Part shown: positions 10,663 to 24,100 of the stretch, in pieces
Position numbering within the stretch: the stretch's first letter is position 1
Layout: each line of letters opens with the position of its first letter
Assembly: GCA_009823395.1 (NCBI GenBank)
Contig: CM020501.1
Location: forward strand, 23,909,861-23,973,860
Direction: 5' to 3'
Origin: Thamnaconus septentrionalis
Lineage: Eukaryota > Chordata > Actinopteri > Tetraodontiformes > Monacanthidae
DNA length: 64,000 bases
Program-made: the position numbers and the translations under genes
The notes under the pieces: model-generated
The model's input: only the letters and a program-made list of their open reading frames with translations
Told to the model about the DNA's origin: nothing
Databases searched by the model: none

Positions 10663-13600
10663 TCAACTTGCCTTCTTAACTTCTACACTAAGGTGACCTG
10701 GGTGACTGAGAACCTTCATAGAGATACTTCTTAGAGAGCAATCTGAACCCATCCAAACTAGACTTTTAACCTCAAAATGTTGCACTTTTGCGCTGACAAA
10801 CTTCATTATTAGCACATGAGCTCATCCTCACAGCCTTTAGGTGGTTCAGGATCACCCCCCCCCTCGTCCCAACGCTCTGTTTATGTTCTGGTCTGCTCCC
10901 TTTTATTTGCATCGAGGGGGGAAAAAAAGGGAAAGACCTCAAAAGGTCGCGGACGCCTTGGATTTTTCCACGCCACCTCTGCGATTAGCCGCCCGCCTTT
11001 GAGCCAGGGCGTTTCAAAGTGGTGAGCCGCGGGTGAGGTCATCTCTCACACCAGCAAGGACCAACAGCGAGACGGATGCCGATCGCCGCTTGCTGCAAGC
11101 GGCAGGTTCACGACAGCAGCTGCTATATCCACTTGCTCATGAAATGCCACTTTCATGTGCTTTTAACCCTGAAAAGGTTGCGATGAGTTATAGCTGTGAT
11201 GGCTTCCTGTCGGTCACAACACCGGCAGAGCAGACGGATGAAAGCAGAAAAACCCACACGACTCGCTGCCTGGTCATTTCCAGCCAGATGGCAAGAGATT
11301 AATAAAGGTCAGAGGTCAGCGGTGAGTTTAATGTTTTGCATTTGGACGCTAAGCAGTCTGAGAGGCCCAGGTTAAGTTAACATTTCGTCTGCGTAGGACT
11401 GAGGTCAACCCCTCGCGGGCACTTGCGCCTCCTGCGACATTTGGAAAGCGGCTCGGACGGCCATTTGAGGCTACGAGCGAAATATAACGGCTGCAAAGCA
11501 ACAACTTTGAGGCAGAGTTTGGTCATCAAAATGTGTCATTTTTTTTCTTCTTTCTTGCATCATTAATTGTTTCCTTTCAAAGTCATTCGCCGTTGTCGGC
11601 GTCCAAAGATACGGGCGTTTCTGTTTTTCCTTTGTTTTTGTGCTGTTTCTTGCACCTGCTCACTTTGGCATCGACGTCCTAGCGACTGGCTTCCCATTAG
11701 CCACGATAGAATTACACAATCTCACACAAAACATGCGCTCCCACTTGCGAACTTCCGACATGAGTCACCGCTGTATCACTTTCAGTTCTCAGAGCAGTGT
11801 TTTTTGGGACGTATCCCAGTACAGCCAGAGGGATGGTGGGGAATGATGAGCTGCAGAAGAGGACTGTGAGAAATATGAGATTATTTTTTTTTACTCATTT
11901 ATTTTTATTAAATAAAAAGCAATGCCACTGAGTGTGGACAAGTTCACCTACGGCATCTGGTCAAGAGGAAAGGAACAAGAAGTCTCTCACGCTAAGGCCA
12001 AGCAGCTCTTACGGATGAACACGCAGAAGGGAAGGGATGATGCTGAACCTGTTGCTGAATTGAACAGTTCTTGTAAACACGGTGAATCTTACTGGACCAT
12101 CAAGTGGAGAAGCAGCACGGAGGACTCCCGCTGTTTCAGTCGGAGCTTTAAAGCAGCACCAGATTAGTTTTTTCTTCCTTGAAATCCTTTTGAAACTTGT
12201 AGGAGGCATTTACATGATGATACCTCAGATAATCTGATCACTTGTGCTCATGCAAACCTTCTGTAGTTGCTGCACTTTTTTTGAACTTTCAATGTACCAT
12301 TCAACCAGGGGCAGATCAGAGACTGGGACGGAAAATAAAAAAAAAGGAAAGACTTGTAATGTCTCCGGCGTCTGCAACACCCATTGTGCAAATCACCTCG
12401 TTTTTACTTTGTCACTTCCCCCCGACCCCACCACCTCCTTTTGTTCACTGCCGGCAATCAATCGGGGGCCGTTTCCTGAGCACGGCGGACCTCCCTTCTC
12501 ACAGGATACAACGCCAGAAGGTCAAGGGCAGCGGAGGGTGATTCTGCCTCGGGAAGCCTCGGTCATGCCAACCAAACATTTGTACCATGGGCAGTACGCA
12601 GTAACTGTGTCTACTTTGGCACCAGGTCAGGATACACGCACCACTAGTCTAATCTTAACAAAACAAGAGGCTGCTGATGCAAGTTATTTAGTACTGGTGT
12701 AGAGTAGCAAGTAGTGCTCCTGCTCCATTGAAAGTGACAGTCGGTTTGGGCTTAGGTGGAGTCCAACAGGGTCGTGCCACTCACATATTAACACCTGCAC
12801 ACGGTACAGCTTCGCCTAGGTGTTACATACAGCAGTGCATGGCTTCATGACGGACACCTTATAGATGCCCCATCCCACCGGCGCCCCGTCTAGACGAGAG
12901 CCGGGCTTCATCCCGTCTTTATTGTCTTCACACTCACAGTCTAAAGCATGTTAAAGTATAGCATGCGGAAACGAGTCCAAAACAAGCCGGGCTCTTCGCG
13001 GAGACAACCTTCACACCTCAGCCGGACGTCTAATAGTCGTAATAGGAAACCCCGGGAAGACCATCTCGAAGCGCAGAGAACAGAAGAAGGTGAGCACTCC
13101 CATTATAACCAGGCGCAGACGTCTGCCTGACCAAATGCTTTTCAGTCAGACCCTGAAGGCCCACTTGTGACCCGGAGTGCATTTAGGTCCCGTTTGGAAA
13201 TATTTTACGACCTTTCAGGGAGGGCAAAGGACGAGTCGCTACCACGAGGCAGTGTGGAAAATGATTCACATCAAGCTAAACAGGCGACCTTTCACATGGA
13301 AATTTGTGTCGCGGTGGTGATGGAGCTGGGAGACACCTCAGTGGAGCTGAGACGGAATCACCTTGATGATTCAGCCACCGTTTTCCTTCACCACCTCAGA
13401 TTCCCCCAGAGGGAAGCTGTCGAAAGTGTCTTTTGCACACTGTATTTACAAAAGCAAATGTGCCTTAATCACAGGGGCATGTACTTTAAACAAGACCTGC
13501 ATAGTTTTTCGTGGTCCATAGTGCTGACTGAGCCTCAGGTCTTGCTCCAAAAACTCCTCCTCTACCTCCAAGTCCTTTCAACAACAGCCTGGACACAAGA

Positions 13601-14712
13601 CGTAACTTTGTTCTGGTCCGTTCCACTTTTCAAAACTGTATTAACTTAATGAGGGTGAACAATTCAAGAGCAACTTTAAGACTGCAGTGTGGGCACAAGA
13701 CAATCCCCACCTCATCCTGGGCCTGTAATTGGACGGAGTTGCAGTAATCCAGAGATTTTCTCTCCTAGCCGTACTGACGTCCGTCAGCAGCAAACGCTAA
13801 CTCGCCGAAATTCCTACGCCAAGAAACTTCCTGCTCACTTTCGAACAGATTGTTGCAGCTTATTAAAAGTTGACATTTTTTATCCTTTGCCTGCGCGTGT
13901 GGGTGCAGCTAATGAAGACACTGAATGTCAGTCCTACGCGGTGCCCCAGTGAGTCAGCCGACTGCTGATTAAGGGATCCGCCAGCAGGGGAGCCATCAAT
14001 CAAAATGCGGGCTCGCACTCCCACTCCTCGCCTCTGCTCTACCCCCAGGGGGCCGTGATGTTGCTGTTCATGCAGCTGCTGGCTCGCCGCCTCGGACAGA
14101 GACCCCTGCTCCCGTCCTGGCTGTCCAACAGAGGTGCACCCAAAGAAAAAAAAGCGACAAGAGCCAAGAAACAAAACCTCACAAGCTTTGACTAATGCTA
14201 AAGAAATTAACAGCTGAGAGCCAAGCCGCAAGCTCACATCTGTTCCGGACAATAAATGTCAACTTCAGGTGAAGCGTTTTGGGAGCGAGGCAGAACGAAG
14301 GCGGAAGGGACGATCGAGGGCAGGCGATTCTTCCGCTTCCCTTTCAGGAGTTTCCATGGAAGCGTGCAAACAGGAAGGCGATACTGTACACCGGGATTAA
14401 GTGGAGCAAGGAGCTGGGAGAGAGCGGCGCTGGGGTGTCCGCTGGGAGGCCAGATGGAGTTAAGTAACGGAGCAGCTGCAGCAAAGGCCGGACAGTGAAA
14501 AAACTGCTCCAGACGCTGCCGTTGGCTGTCACTTCACTGCTGGATGCTGTGGAGGGGGGGGGGGGGGGGGAGTGTAATTGAAGTCACTTAAAGCCCCTCT
14601 GCTTATTAATCCCACGGCTGTCACTCATTGAAGGCGGGGAAGTCAACACTTAAAGGGGGAAATGTGATTCATATTCCCCTTTAAATGGAGTGCTGTTGTG
14701 TATTTGAAGAGT
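10663..14712. other. No gene seen; spacer
   Basis: No supported coding exon. The plus-strand frames at 11922-12167 and 13167-13649 (160 codons) have start and stop codons but no recognisable domain or splice context. A G17 run lies at 14554-14570. Confidence 0.4.
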
Positions 14713-15032
14713 TTAAAGGTCCAGTGTGTGAAATTTGGTTTGATTTATGATTTTTGTATTGGTAAAAGCTTAACATACTGCCCATAAATAAATGAATACA
14801 AGCGTATACTCGGAGTACACAAAAGTCATTTGGTTTTCCTGCCCTGGAGAACGGTTCTCATATATATAAGAATATACATATAGCAAGGGTCTTGTGCCTA
14901 GTTAGTTGTCATCATGCGCCACCATTTTCGAAGGAAGCCCTCCTGACAGTGGCTCTAAATATGAAGCTAGCTGTCAGGCTGGCTTCTTTAAATATCGGGC
15001 TTCCTTCAAAATTTTACACACTGGACCTTTAA
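14713..15032. mobile_element. TTAA-flanked MITE (piggyBac-like), copy 1
   Basis: TTAA at 14713-14716 is followed by AGGTCCAGTGTGT, and the right end is the exact inverse, ACACACTGGACCT followed by TTAA at 15029-15032. TTAA on both sides is the target-site signature of piggyBac-superfamily transposons. The 312-bp interior is non-coding, with TATATATAAGAATAT in the middle. Two more copies lie in this window at 21005 and 52339. Confidence 0.75.
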
Positions 15033-15097
15033 CGTCCAGTAAATCTCGTATGAAAACAACGTTTATAATGACAGTAAGAATGTGCAAGATTGTGCAG

Positions 15098-15365
15098 TAG
15101 TGTTGTCAAAAGCATCGATTTAATATTGATATTGAAAACTAAAAACGGTTCAATATGACTTTTCCATATTCTCGATATATCGATACTCAACGTGCTCCGC
15201 CGACTTCAGCACGATCTACACCTCCACCACCACCACCCCCTCCCACCGACGAGACTTCCACGATTGCTAATATCAGGATAAATATAGAAAATCGTATCGA
15301 AAATCAATATTTTTCAAAATATAAAATCATATCGAAGTCTGAAATCCAGTATCGTGACAACACTA
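15098..15365. mobile_element. hAT-like MITE with TAGTGTTGTCA ends
   Basis: The left end TAGTGTTGTCA is matched by the inverse TGACAACACTA at the right, with GTGCAG and GTGCAC just outside as a possible imperfect duplication. The AT-rich interior has ATCGATATCGATAC-type blocks. There is no coding content. It lies only about 65 bp after the TTAA-flanked element. Confidence 0.7.
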
Positions 15366-15785
15366 GTGCACAGCCAAAAGCATCTCATTCTGTGGAGGCT
15401 GATCAGTAAAATAGTCCACTTCCTGGTTGCAAGCATAACTATTTTGCATGTTCCCTTGAATCCGCTGCTGTGCACCTTGCTCATCGTCTCTTTCCATTTG
15501 TACTTTACATCGCCTTGGTGCAGTTTAAGCTGATTTAAGAAGCTGTTCCATCATTATTTAGGTTTTCACACAGATTCGTGCAAATACCTTCCATCCAGCC
15601 CTAGCCGTGGGAGACACAGCATATTTTCATATTTATGCGTGGCAAAATCATTTGGAATGTTTCTGTATGTGTACTTTGTGAGCGGGCTCCACGTCGGAGA
15701 AAACGGCCTCCAGAAGACCAGAAGCGGCGTCAGCAAGTTCTCATTTGGATCTTGTGTTGTGTCTACAGAGTTGGCCTGGCCTCCC

Positions 15786-15816
<31 letters not shown>

Positions 15817-18009
15817 ACACACCGATGAGAGGTATTCCCAAATCCCACACAACCACCCCGAACACACACACACACACGCTGACAGGAACAGACTTTCTCA
15901 CACTTTCCCAGCTTGCAGCGGCGAGACAGCAGCGCTCTTGACATCACTCATGTTGCCCCCAGGGGGAGGCGGGTGGAGTCCCACAGGGTTCGGCTCTGTG
16001 TGGCCCCGCCCCCTTTCCTAACCCACACAAACACACGTGGTGACATCATCTGGTGCCCGCCGTGGCCGCAACACACACACTGTCACTTGCCAGATGGAAA
16101 AGTGCAGGGAACCAGCCAGGACTGGAGGGGCTTTTTTTGAAACGTACAGCTTTGCTGAGTTTTCTCTCATGAGATTTTTTTTTTTTTTCTTAATGAACTC
16201 CAACTAAGTCTCGAATGGACTCGCTGGCTTCTGCTAAAAGCTATTTGTGTAAGACATTTGCATCCTGATGTTCACTGCGAGATAATTTGTGGTGATTTGC
16301 TTACTTGAATTTCCCTTTTTGAAATCCACATTACAAAGTATCACTTTCAATGGCGAGAGAGTCTGACAAAAAAAAACATTGAAACAAACATGACAATAGA
16401 GCTATTTTTTTCCCCATGGTGGCATCTTCACAATAACGAAAGGATCGACGATGAGAAAATAAATGGGATAAGCAAGGGGGAAAAAACACACACACACACA
16501 AAGTTGAGCTTGACTCCACTCATCATTATTTATTTTCACATTCTTCTTGTAAAATTCACTTTTCATATCTCAGTCAACGATGCAACAGAATACCAACAGC
16601 ATGAGCAAATGTTTTGGAGAGGAAAAAGGTTTCGCCAAAACATATTTCAATTGAATTTATTTCTCGCCGCGGATTGATGTTGTCACCATGTTTTCCGTCT
16701 CCCCGTGGCCTCGGATGAAGTTTTTTATGAGCCTTCTCGCCCCCGGCCGGGGGGCGGGGGGGCTCAGTCATCAAACCATTAAATGGCATGTGCCGATGAT
16801 GACGCGACAAACAACCGAACCTAAATACCTCTGGCGCTCTTAGTCTTGGCAACGGGCCGTCGACCTCGACCTGCTTTCGTCCGCCTGCGCCCGTCTGGAG
16901 AACAGATCGGAGAGCCAAAGAGTGAAAGAGTCCAGCCGGAAGAGAAAAAAGGGGGTCATACGTGTGGAATCGGAACATCTTGCCGGCCGCGTGATCACAC
17001 TTGATCAAACACAAGAAGAAGAAGAAGAAGAAGAAGAACCACATTCTAACAGTGCCTTATATAAATACAGATTTACCTGAAATTGAACAAATGAAAATAG
17101 ATGAACCATTATTATTACAATATAATTTGTCTCCAAGAAGAAGAGGAAGAAGCTTGAAGCATACCTGGGTGATGGCGTTTCGAAAAAATGCACGCTGTCC
17201 ACAACGTCCCAAATGAAAGCTTTTTGCCAGAACTCCCCAACTAGCCTCCTGGAGGGTCTGACTTTCCTCCTTTAGGGTCGGGGGGCCGATAACGCCACAT
17301 CAACACCTCCGTTTCCTCCCTGCGGGCCTGCGGCCTCGGTTGAGGTTACCTGTGAAAGCCGCAAGTCACCTGGCGCCCTCGACGGTCTGCTCGCTCACTC
17401 GCTCGCCGCTTGATTAGATTTCCTGCCGGAGGTCAGAAGGATAGCAGTGGAAGAGAGGAGAGAGGGAAGGGGGGAGAGCGGGAGACTTTGAGGTCGGAGA
17501 GTGCTTCGGAAAGTCAGGCGGCGGCGGCTTCGCCCTCCTCGAGCGGCCTTCTCCGCAAAATGTGGGTCACAACAACACATTCCAGCTGGAAAAAAAGGAA
17601 AACAGTAAGAAAAGCCCCGCGCCAGACAGGAGATGTCGAGGGAGTCGGTGCTCTTCACGACTTCGCTCCAAAAGCAGCAGGAAGGAGAGAAGGAGAAAGG
17701 GAAGAGAGGACCAAGAGGTTGCAGGGCAGCGAAGTAGCTGCTGCTGGTCCGTCTCCTGAGATTAAGCCTCCCAGCATCTTGGGGGAAAAGTGATAGATGT
17801 ATTTATTTTCCTGAAATGTTGCCAGGACATTTGAAATATGTCTGCGGCAGCGTTTCTTTTCTTTTTTTTTTCAACAGTGACATCAACAGACAGTGAAAAA
17901 CAAACAACAACATTAATGTGTGCGTGTGTGTGTTTGTGTGTGAGTGTGCGTATGTTTGTGTGTGTATCAATTAGAAATATAGCAGTTGGAAAAACTTTAG
18001 TATGGATAC
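15366..18009. other. No gene seen; spacer
   Basis: Contains a short CAG/CAA run (about 15790-15822), CA repeats near 15866 and 16487, a GAA repeat at 17012-17038, and purine-rich sequence near 17440-17500. No exon is supported. Confidence 0.4.
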
Positions 18010-18416
18010 ACGGGCTGTCAAACAATTCATTTTTATAATCGGGATTAATCGCAGAATCTTCATAGTTAACTGCGATTAATCGTGGTTTGAATTGCATGTG
18101 CAAAATTCTGCTTTTATTCTGGAACTTTACCGGATTTTCTTGTGTTTTTTTGAGCGACTTCCTGTCCAGCTTGACGCGGATCGCTCGCGCTAGTGCACAA
18201 AATAGACCAGACGCTGAAACTACTGCTGCACGGCACAAGCTGGCCGCTTCGCATCTGGTCTGAACGACACCATCGGTTAACAAGGACGGTGAAAGGAAGC
18301 AGGCCCCGTTCCACAACGCTTCGTGGCGCTTCCGCTTCTGGTGTGAACCTGGCCTCACATTTGAAATGGGATTAAAAAAATTAATTGCGATTAATACGTT
18401 AACGCTGACAGCCCTA
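18010..18416. mobile_element. hAT-like MITE with GGGCTGTCA ends
   Basis: GGGCTGTCA at 18012-18020 is inverted as TGACAGCCC at 18406-18414. Both ends carry subterminal GATTAATCG / CGATTAAT sequence, a pattern widespread in vertebrate hAT MITEs. The interior is not coding. Confidence 0.7.
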
Positions 18417-21004
18417 ATTAATACATATTAATAAATATTATAATTTTTAGACAGAAAACATGGTAAATGGAAATAAATGATATAAGATAATAAATAAATA
18501 GATAAATAAAAAAGGAGGGGTTGATTATAGAAGAGGGGGGAAAAATTAAATATTCGCATATTAAATATTTTTTTTATATAACCCAACCCTCCGTAACGTT
18601 TTTCTTCCATGTCACCTGGTTTCCAAAAAAATTCCTCCATCCCAAACCGGTGTGTTTGTTGACTGCCACCCTAATTAATCTGGTCAAAAACAACCAAGCG
18701 GCCCTGACACAGAGGCTGTGGAGGCTGTCGCTCAGAGAATCCACCGCCGGCAAATTTGTTTTTCCTCCCAGCGGCTGCTTGAATAGTTCACATTCAGCAA
18801 CATGTTGTCACGCCGACGTCACTCGTGTTTGCAACCTGTCAAGCGTGTGCACCAGACGCTCCGAACACACACTTTTTTTTTTCTTTAAGTCTGCTGTGTT
18901 TTTTTTTATACATGTTCGTAGTTCTACCGGAGTGCCCTCTAGCTAGAACGAGGAATGTTCCTCCAGTGAAAAACCTGTCATCCTCCCGTCGTTGCTCTTT
19001 TTCCGGAGCACTTTCCAGGTAAACCTGTCTGAGTGTAATGAGCGCTCTCCCCCCCGGCCCCATGGGGTGCTGAGGGGGTGACCTCAGCACCCTTGAACCT
19101 GACGGGGTCGCGTGATTGACAAGTTGGAAGGCGATCCAGCGGCGCTCGCTCAGCCGCTGACAGCTGGAGCTTAATACTTTCGTGTCGTTTGACGGACGTA
19201 ACGCGGGGGGGTTTGAGATTGCCGTAGGGGGACAAAAAAGATTTCAAATCTTTTTAAAAACCAGAGTCGGTTTTCCATGTGTGGCACTGTAAATTCCGAC
19301 TTTTCTCAGGGTGGGAATCAGTGCGGAACATTCTGATAGGCTTCCGCTAAAATCCACCTTCATACCGTCGATCCACAGGCCACAGGTTTCTTCCTTTTAA
19401 CAAACCACAAGTCCAACCTTCAATTTACGGGAAGTACTCTTCCTTGAACGTACATTTGGTGTCATTCACCATCTGGATGGAAGTGGCTACCAGGAAGGAC
19501 TTCACTTGTATTTCTGTTTACCCACACTGTAAATGGCAGCTTCCCGACTTGTTCCCACCCCTTACCCCCTTTTTTTTCTTTGCCCAGATTTATCAGACCG
19601 GATGTTTTTGGCCGCTCCGATCGTTACGCCGCCCTGCTGGCAGGGCTGATCACCGCCCATGAGCGTTGACCTACTTCTCTAAAAGAATTTGTTGTTCTTT
19701 CAGGGCCGGCGAGGGTCAATGATTTATCAGAGCGGAGTGCCCGCCCCTGTGTGTGCGCGTCTGTGCGTGTGTGTGTGTGTGTGTGTGCGTGTGCGTGAGT
19801 GCGTGACCTCTTGTCGCACGGTGCTTGGGATGACGCGTTACTGTGTCAGTCTGTCAGTGTGTCAGTGTGTCAGGGATCGCCAGGACCACTTCCTGTCATC
19901 AGTCACCGCGGGACACTTTGCAGCGTGCGGACGGAGCTGGTCTCCGCCCATCACCGTAGCCAGACAGGAAGTTAACCTTTAAACCCGAGGCCTTTGACTG
20001 CGAGACCCAGACGTGTCGCAACAGGAAGTGCTTGTGCAGTTTTGTTTTTTTTCTGGGTCAACGGAAGATGCTGATAGCGCACAAGTTACAGAGGGTATCG
20101 CATTTGCCAAGTTTTTTGGGGTTTGTATTTTTTTTTTTTGTCAAAAATGCAAAGAATGCTTGAGCAAACAAGGCAGCACTCGGCCACAGATGCAAAACAT
20201 TTCGAGCCCAATCGACACTTTGACCTCGGCGTCCGGCACCGGAGCATTTCAAGTCAGGGACGGAGGGAAGGAGAGGGTCAGGGAATTCCCACTTAATGCA
20301 GAATAAACAGTGGGAGTCGGGCAGTGAGAGGCTGCGGAGATGCAGCTTGTTCGGCCGCTGTCTCGTGAATTCCCACGAATTCCACATCACTGGCACAGTT
20401 GAAGGGGCCCTAGTAGTTTAAAAAAGAAAAAAACAGTCAGGACCACGCTTAATTGAAGAGGAATGTCTCTTAGCTGTAAAACTTCGGGGGTACATGATAA
20501 AGCAGGAATCCCTAATGGGTGTGTGTAGCTAATCCTGATGTTGTTCCAGAGGGTATTAGCAATGGGGCGCTTCCACGGCCATTAAAGAGGCAGAGCGGAG
20601 GAGAAGCAGACCGCAGGGCCCTCTGGACAGCGTCACGCTGAGGAGGAAGACAGTCTGGCGCTCCAGGGCGCTGAGACGCCCAGACTGCCAGTGCTGTTGG
20701 GAGAAATGGCGTCGTGACTCGAGGTAGCAGGATTGAACAGCAAGGCAACAGCGGATTGAGTTTGTGCCCATTTTGCATCTCGGGAGTTTTGCGTCCGTCA
20801 CTGGGCGAGGACACGAGAAGAGCTGCGCTGGCGGCGGACCGACCTCGCCTCTCTTCGACTTTTGGCCTTATGCGAAGAAGAGCTGAGAACTGGATGGAGC
20901 AGGATCCATACGTGCGCCGCCAGGCTCCGGGATGGAAATCGCACACACACGTGGAGCTGAAAATGTGGTGCGGGAAAAAGGGGCTGTCAACCGTTCAGAG
21001 CCAC
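18417..21004. other. No gene seen; spacer
   Basis: AT-rich at 18417-18600, then mixed sequence with T-runs (18880, 20130) and a GT-type repeat at 19757-19795. Several frames over 80 codons occur on both strands but none shows a domain or plausible exon structure. Confidence 0.4.
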
Positions 21005-21483
21005 TTAATGGTCCAGTGTGTAAAATTTGGCATTATTTATGATTTTCATTTGAGCAAAATCTTAACATACCGCCCATAAATACATAAATGAAAGTGTACA
21101 ATCACAGTACGATTAAAGTCATTTGGTTTTCCTAACCTCAGTTTTTATATGTATATAAAAAATTTACATAGAGTTAGGCTCTTTGTATATTCAAGGCTCT
21201 ATCTATATGCTCCCAGTTAGCTGCCACCTCGCACACCTTTTATTCCTAAGAAAGCCTGTATGGACAAAAACCAGCTGGCTGACAATGCGATTCATGTATA
21301 GGATGAACCCTGGCGTCCTCAAAAAAAAAACAACAAAAAAGAAGGTTGACGAGTATCCAGCTTTGTGCTCACAGGCCACCGTAGTTCACTGGCAAGCTCG
21401 GGAGAGGGAATCTAAAATCTAAATCCTCTTGATGTTGCTGCTCTTTCTTAAAAATCCCAGAATATTTCACACTTCACCTTTAC
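21005..21483. mobile_element. TTAA-flanked MITE, copy 2 (decayed right end)
   Basis: TTAA at 21005-21008 is followed by TGGTCCAGTGTGTAAAATTT. The next ~100 bp (CATACCGCCCATAAATA, AAAGTCATTTGGTTTTCC) align with copy 1. The right end, CACACTTCACCTTTA, is a degenerate version of the copy 1 terminus. An A-rich stretch near 21320-21345 may be a later insertion. Confidence 0.6.
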
Positions 21484-21758
21484 GCGTCCGGTCAAAGTAT
21501 TATAGTCATCGTATACGACCACTGGTGTTGTGAAGTCTCATAGTTTTCGGTACTTCTTGTTTCGCATTCATGGCATGCAAAAAAAATCCCCCTGTCAGCA
21601 TCAGCGTGATAGACGCGCACAGGCGGAGTGCAGATCGTCTCCAGATGTCTAATTGCCCCAGAGACACAAATAGGGTAAAGACGGCGGAGGGCAGAGTCGA
21701 GGTTGAAACAGATGAGGAGCTTGTGGCCGTCTGTCTGTATGGATTAACAATTATGCAT

Positions 21759-21792
<34 letters not shown>

Positions 21793-24100
21793 GCGTTGCA
21801 CCTTGTATACATTCAGCAGTGCAGGACGAAATCGAATCCTACTTTGTATGCAGCTTGTTAAATTAGTGCTAAAGGGGGGGAAAAGTCCTTTGCCACCTGT
21901 CTGCTGTCCTTTAGTATCTCTCATCTCAAGTCATCTCTATCAAAATAATGGGGGGGAAAAACGCATATGAAAGCTATATGCCAAATCAAACTTTTCCTTT
22001 CGCTCACTTTTGTCACAGTTCAAATTCCCCCGTTGCGCAACACTTAGATCCTGAGAAAAGTGTGTACGAGGGAGCTTTTCTGGACGGATCTGTGTTTTGT
22101 TTCTCGAGTCGTTGCCGGTGCCACATAGTCAAGGACACAAAGACATCCCGCAACTTAGCGGGAAGGGGGCGGGGAGGTCAGAGTTTAACAAACGGCTTCC
22201 TGACCTCCTGGCAATCCACCAGGGGGCAGCCAAGATTTCGTTGATGATATGCAAAATCCATTTAATGAGCAAGAAAAGTATGAAATATAGCCAAACGCGA
22301 ATTAAAAAATTGAAATGCAAGCCAAAGCGACAGTGTTTAAGGTTGCCATGTACATTGTAACGCTATATGATTACCCCTCTGTTTCTTTCGAAATAGTTCT
22401 ACTCCTTCCCAGCGACGCTGAGACATATAGAGTGCCTGACGTTGAAGATCGCGCAGGGGTCAGCGCGAGGGGTTATCTCGCCCGCCAGCCGGCTAAAGTT
22501 GCAGGGAGGTTCTCACAGATCGTATCTGGCTGCGAGACAATGAACTCTCCCAGCCCTCCGCTGTGTTTAAAGACCAACCCAACTGGGCTCTCGCTGCCCC
22601 CGCAGGGCTCCCAGCAATTTAGAAAAAAAAAAAAGTAAATGGAGCCGCTGCTTTAAGAATAATAAAAGAAAAGGCCTCCTGCCTTTCGAGTCTCTGGGAA
22701 AACGATCCACCGGAGAAAAGCAGCAGAAACAAAATGGGTTCTAAATTATCAGTCGACTGCATAACAGCTTAAACATAGCGAGTCAGCGAGAGACATGTAA
22801 GATGTAAAAGCACTGGTGTGTGCGTCTGGGTTTGTGTGGGCCAGCAGGGTTTGACCGAAATCAAAGAAACACAGCGATCGATGAGCTGATTCAGATTTGC
22901 AAAGATAATAAGAGTGAGGCATTCGCTGAGGAGACAGCTGGGCAGATAAGGACGGACGGCTTGCATCCACCTAGACAAGATGACATAGATAGGAGGAGCG
23001 AGCAGCATCAGGATCCAGTTAGACGGGAACAGGCTGTAAGTCATCTGGAAAGTGTTTTTCTCTCTCTCCCTCCCTTCCACCGAAACACATGTCCAAGCTG
23101 AGCAGAAAAACTGAGCGCTTAAGAAAAAAAGGGGTCGATTTTTTTTTTGGGAGGGGGGGGGTGGCAGATAAAAGTGCAGAGTTAGAGGACGAGAGACCAG
23201 GGCCCCCTTATCGCATGTCAGCGCCCGACCAAAGAGCATTCCTTGCAAACGCCGTCAGTGAAAAAGTAGCCTTGGTGGAGTTCCAACACGGGGACTTCGG
23301 GCTAATCCTGCGTTTATGAACAACAGGTGCTCGTTGGCGGGGAGGCAGGAGGAGGAGGAGGAGTAGGTGGAGGTGAGGGTGAAGTAGGAGCAGGAGGAGT
23401 AGGTGGAGGTGAGGGTGAAGGAGGAGCAGGAGGAGTTAGACTGGAGTAGCTGCAGCTCTCGGATGCCAACTTGTGCGAGCCAACAGCCCGACCTGTCGAT
23501 GATGCGGGCGACTGGTGGTCGGACGGTCCGATGGGTCCGATCTGAAATCTCAGGTTTTTTACGGCCGTCCTCTGAGAGACATTGAAGGCCGTGTTGGCGT
23601 TGGCCTGGTTGTCTGCGTGTGTCTGAGAGGAAGGAACACGCATACCTCTGTGTCTGTGTGTGTCTTTCCATCGTTGCAACCGCACAGTGATCTCTCCAAC
23701 CGCCCTTCACAAAGGATCCTTCAACCGTCGGCACACGCCCTTCCTTCTGGGGCCGCACCCTCAGAACTCCCACTCCCCCTGACGCTCTCCACCCCACACC
23801 CCCCAGTGGCCCCTCACTGGCTGGCGCAGCCCCGAGGTCGTGCATCCATTCCCTGGTTGCCAGCCAGCGGAGAGGAAGAGGGCGGAGGGACGCGACCGGC
23901 GTCTTCATCACAGACCTGCACTCGTTCGTTAACCTTTAGCCATTGCTATTGTTTGCCTTCGCGCAGGGTTTATTTGCACTGCTGACGTGACTTTGCTCGC
24001 GGAGGCCTCAGCTCGTTCCCGTGTTTGCGGAGATCGAGGAGGGCAAAACCGTCCATTCTGTTTCTCCACTCGGCAAGAAATGATTTGGCAAAATGCGCTA
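21484..24100. other. No gene seen; spacer with CA repeat
   Basis: A (CA)n repeat at 21757-21791, an A-run at 22622-22635, and a short minisatellite (listed separately). The 218-codon minus-strand frame at 23255-23911 is driven by a GGAGGA repeat and GC-rich composition and is not supported as a gene. Confidence 0.4.
23349..23436. repeat. GGAGGA-type minisatellite
   Basis: A purine-rich tandem of about two and a half imperfect units. The block GTAGGTGGAGGTGAGGGTGAA recurs about 36 bp apart, each followed by GGAGCAGGAGGAGT. Confidence 0.8.

Noticed and set aside
13167..13649. 160-codon plus-strand open frame
   Set aside because: It has start and stop codons but no motif I recognise, no promoter or splice context, and a length expected by chance in a 64-kb window.
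17762..18358. 198-codon minus-strand open frame
   Set aside because: It runs through a GT/CA repeat and half of a hAT MITE, so it cannot be a host exon as written.
23255..23911. 218-codon minus-strand open frame
   Set aside because: It is driven by the GGAGGA minisatellite and GC-rich composition. The C-terminal part is low-complexity Ser/Tyr and no domain or exon structure is seen.
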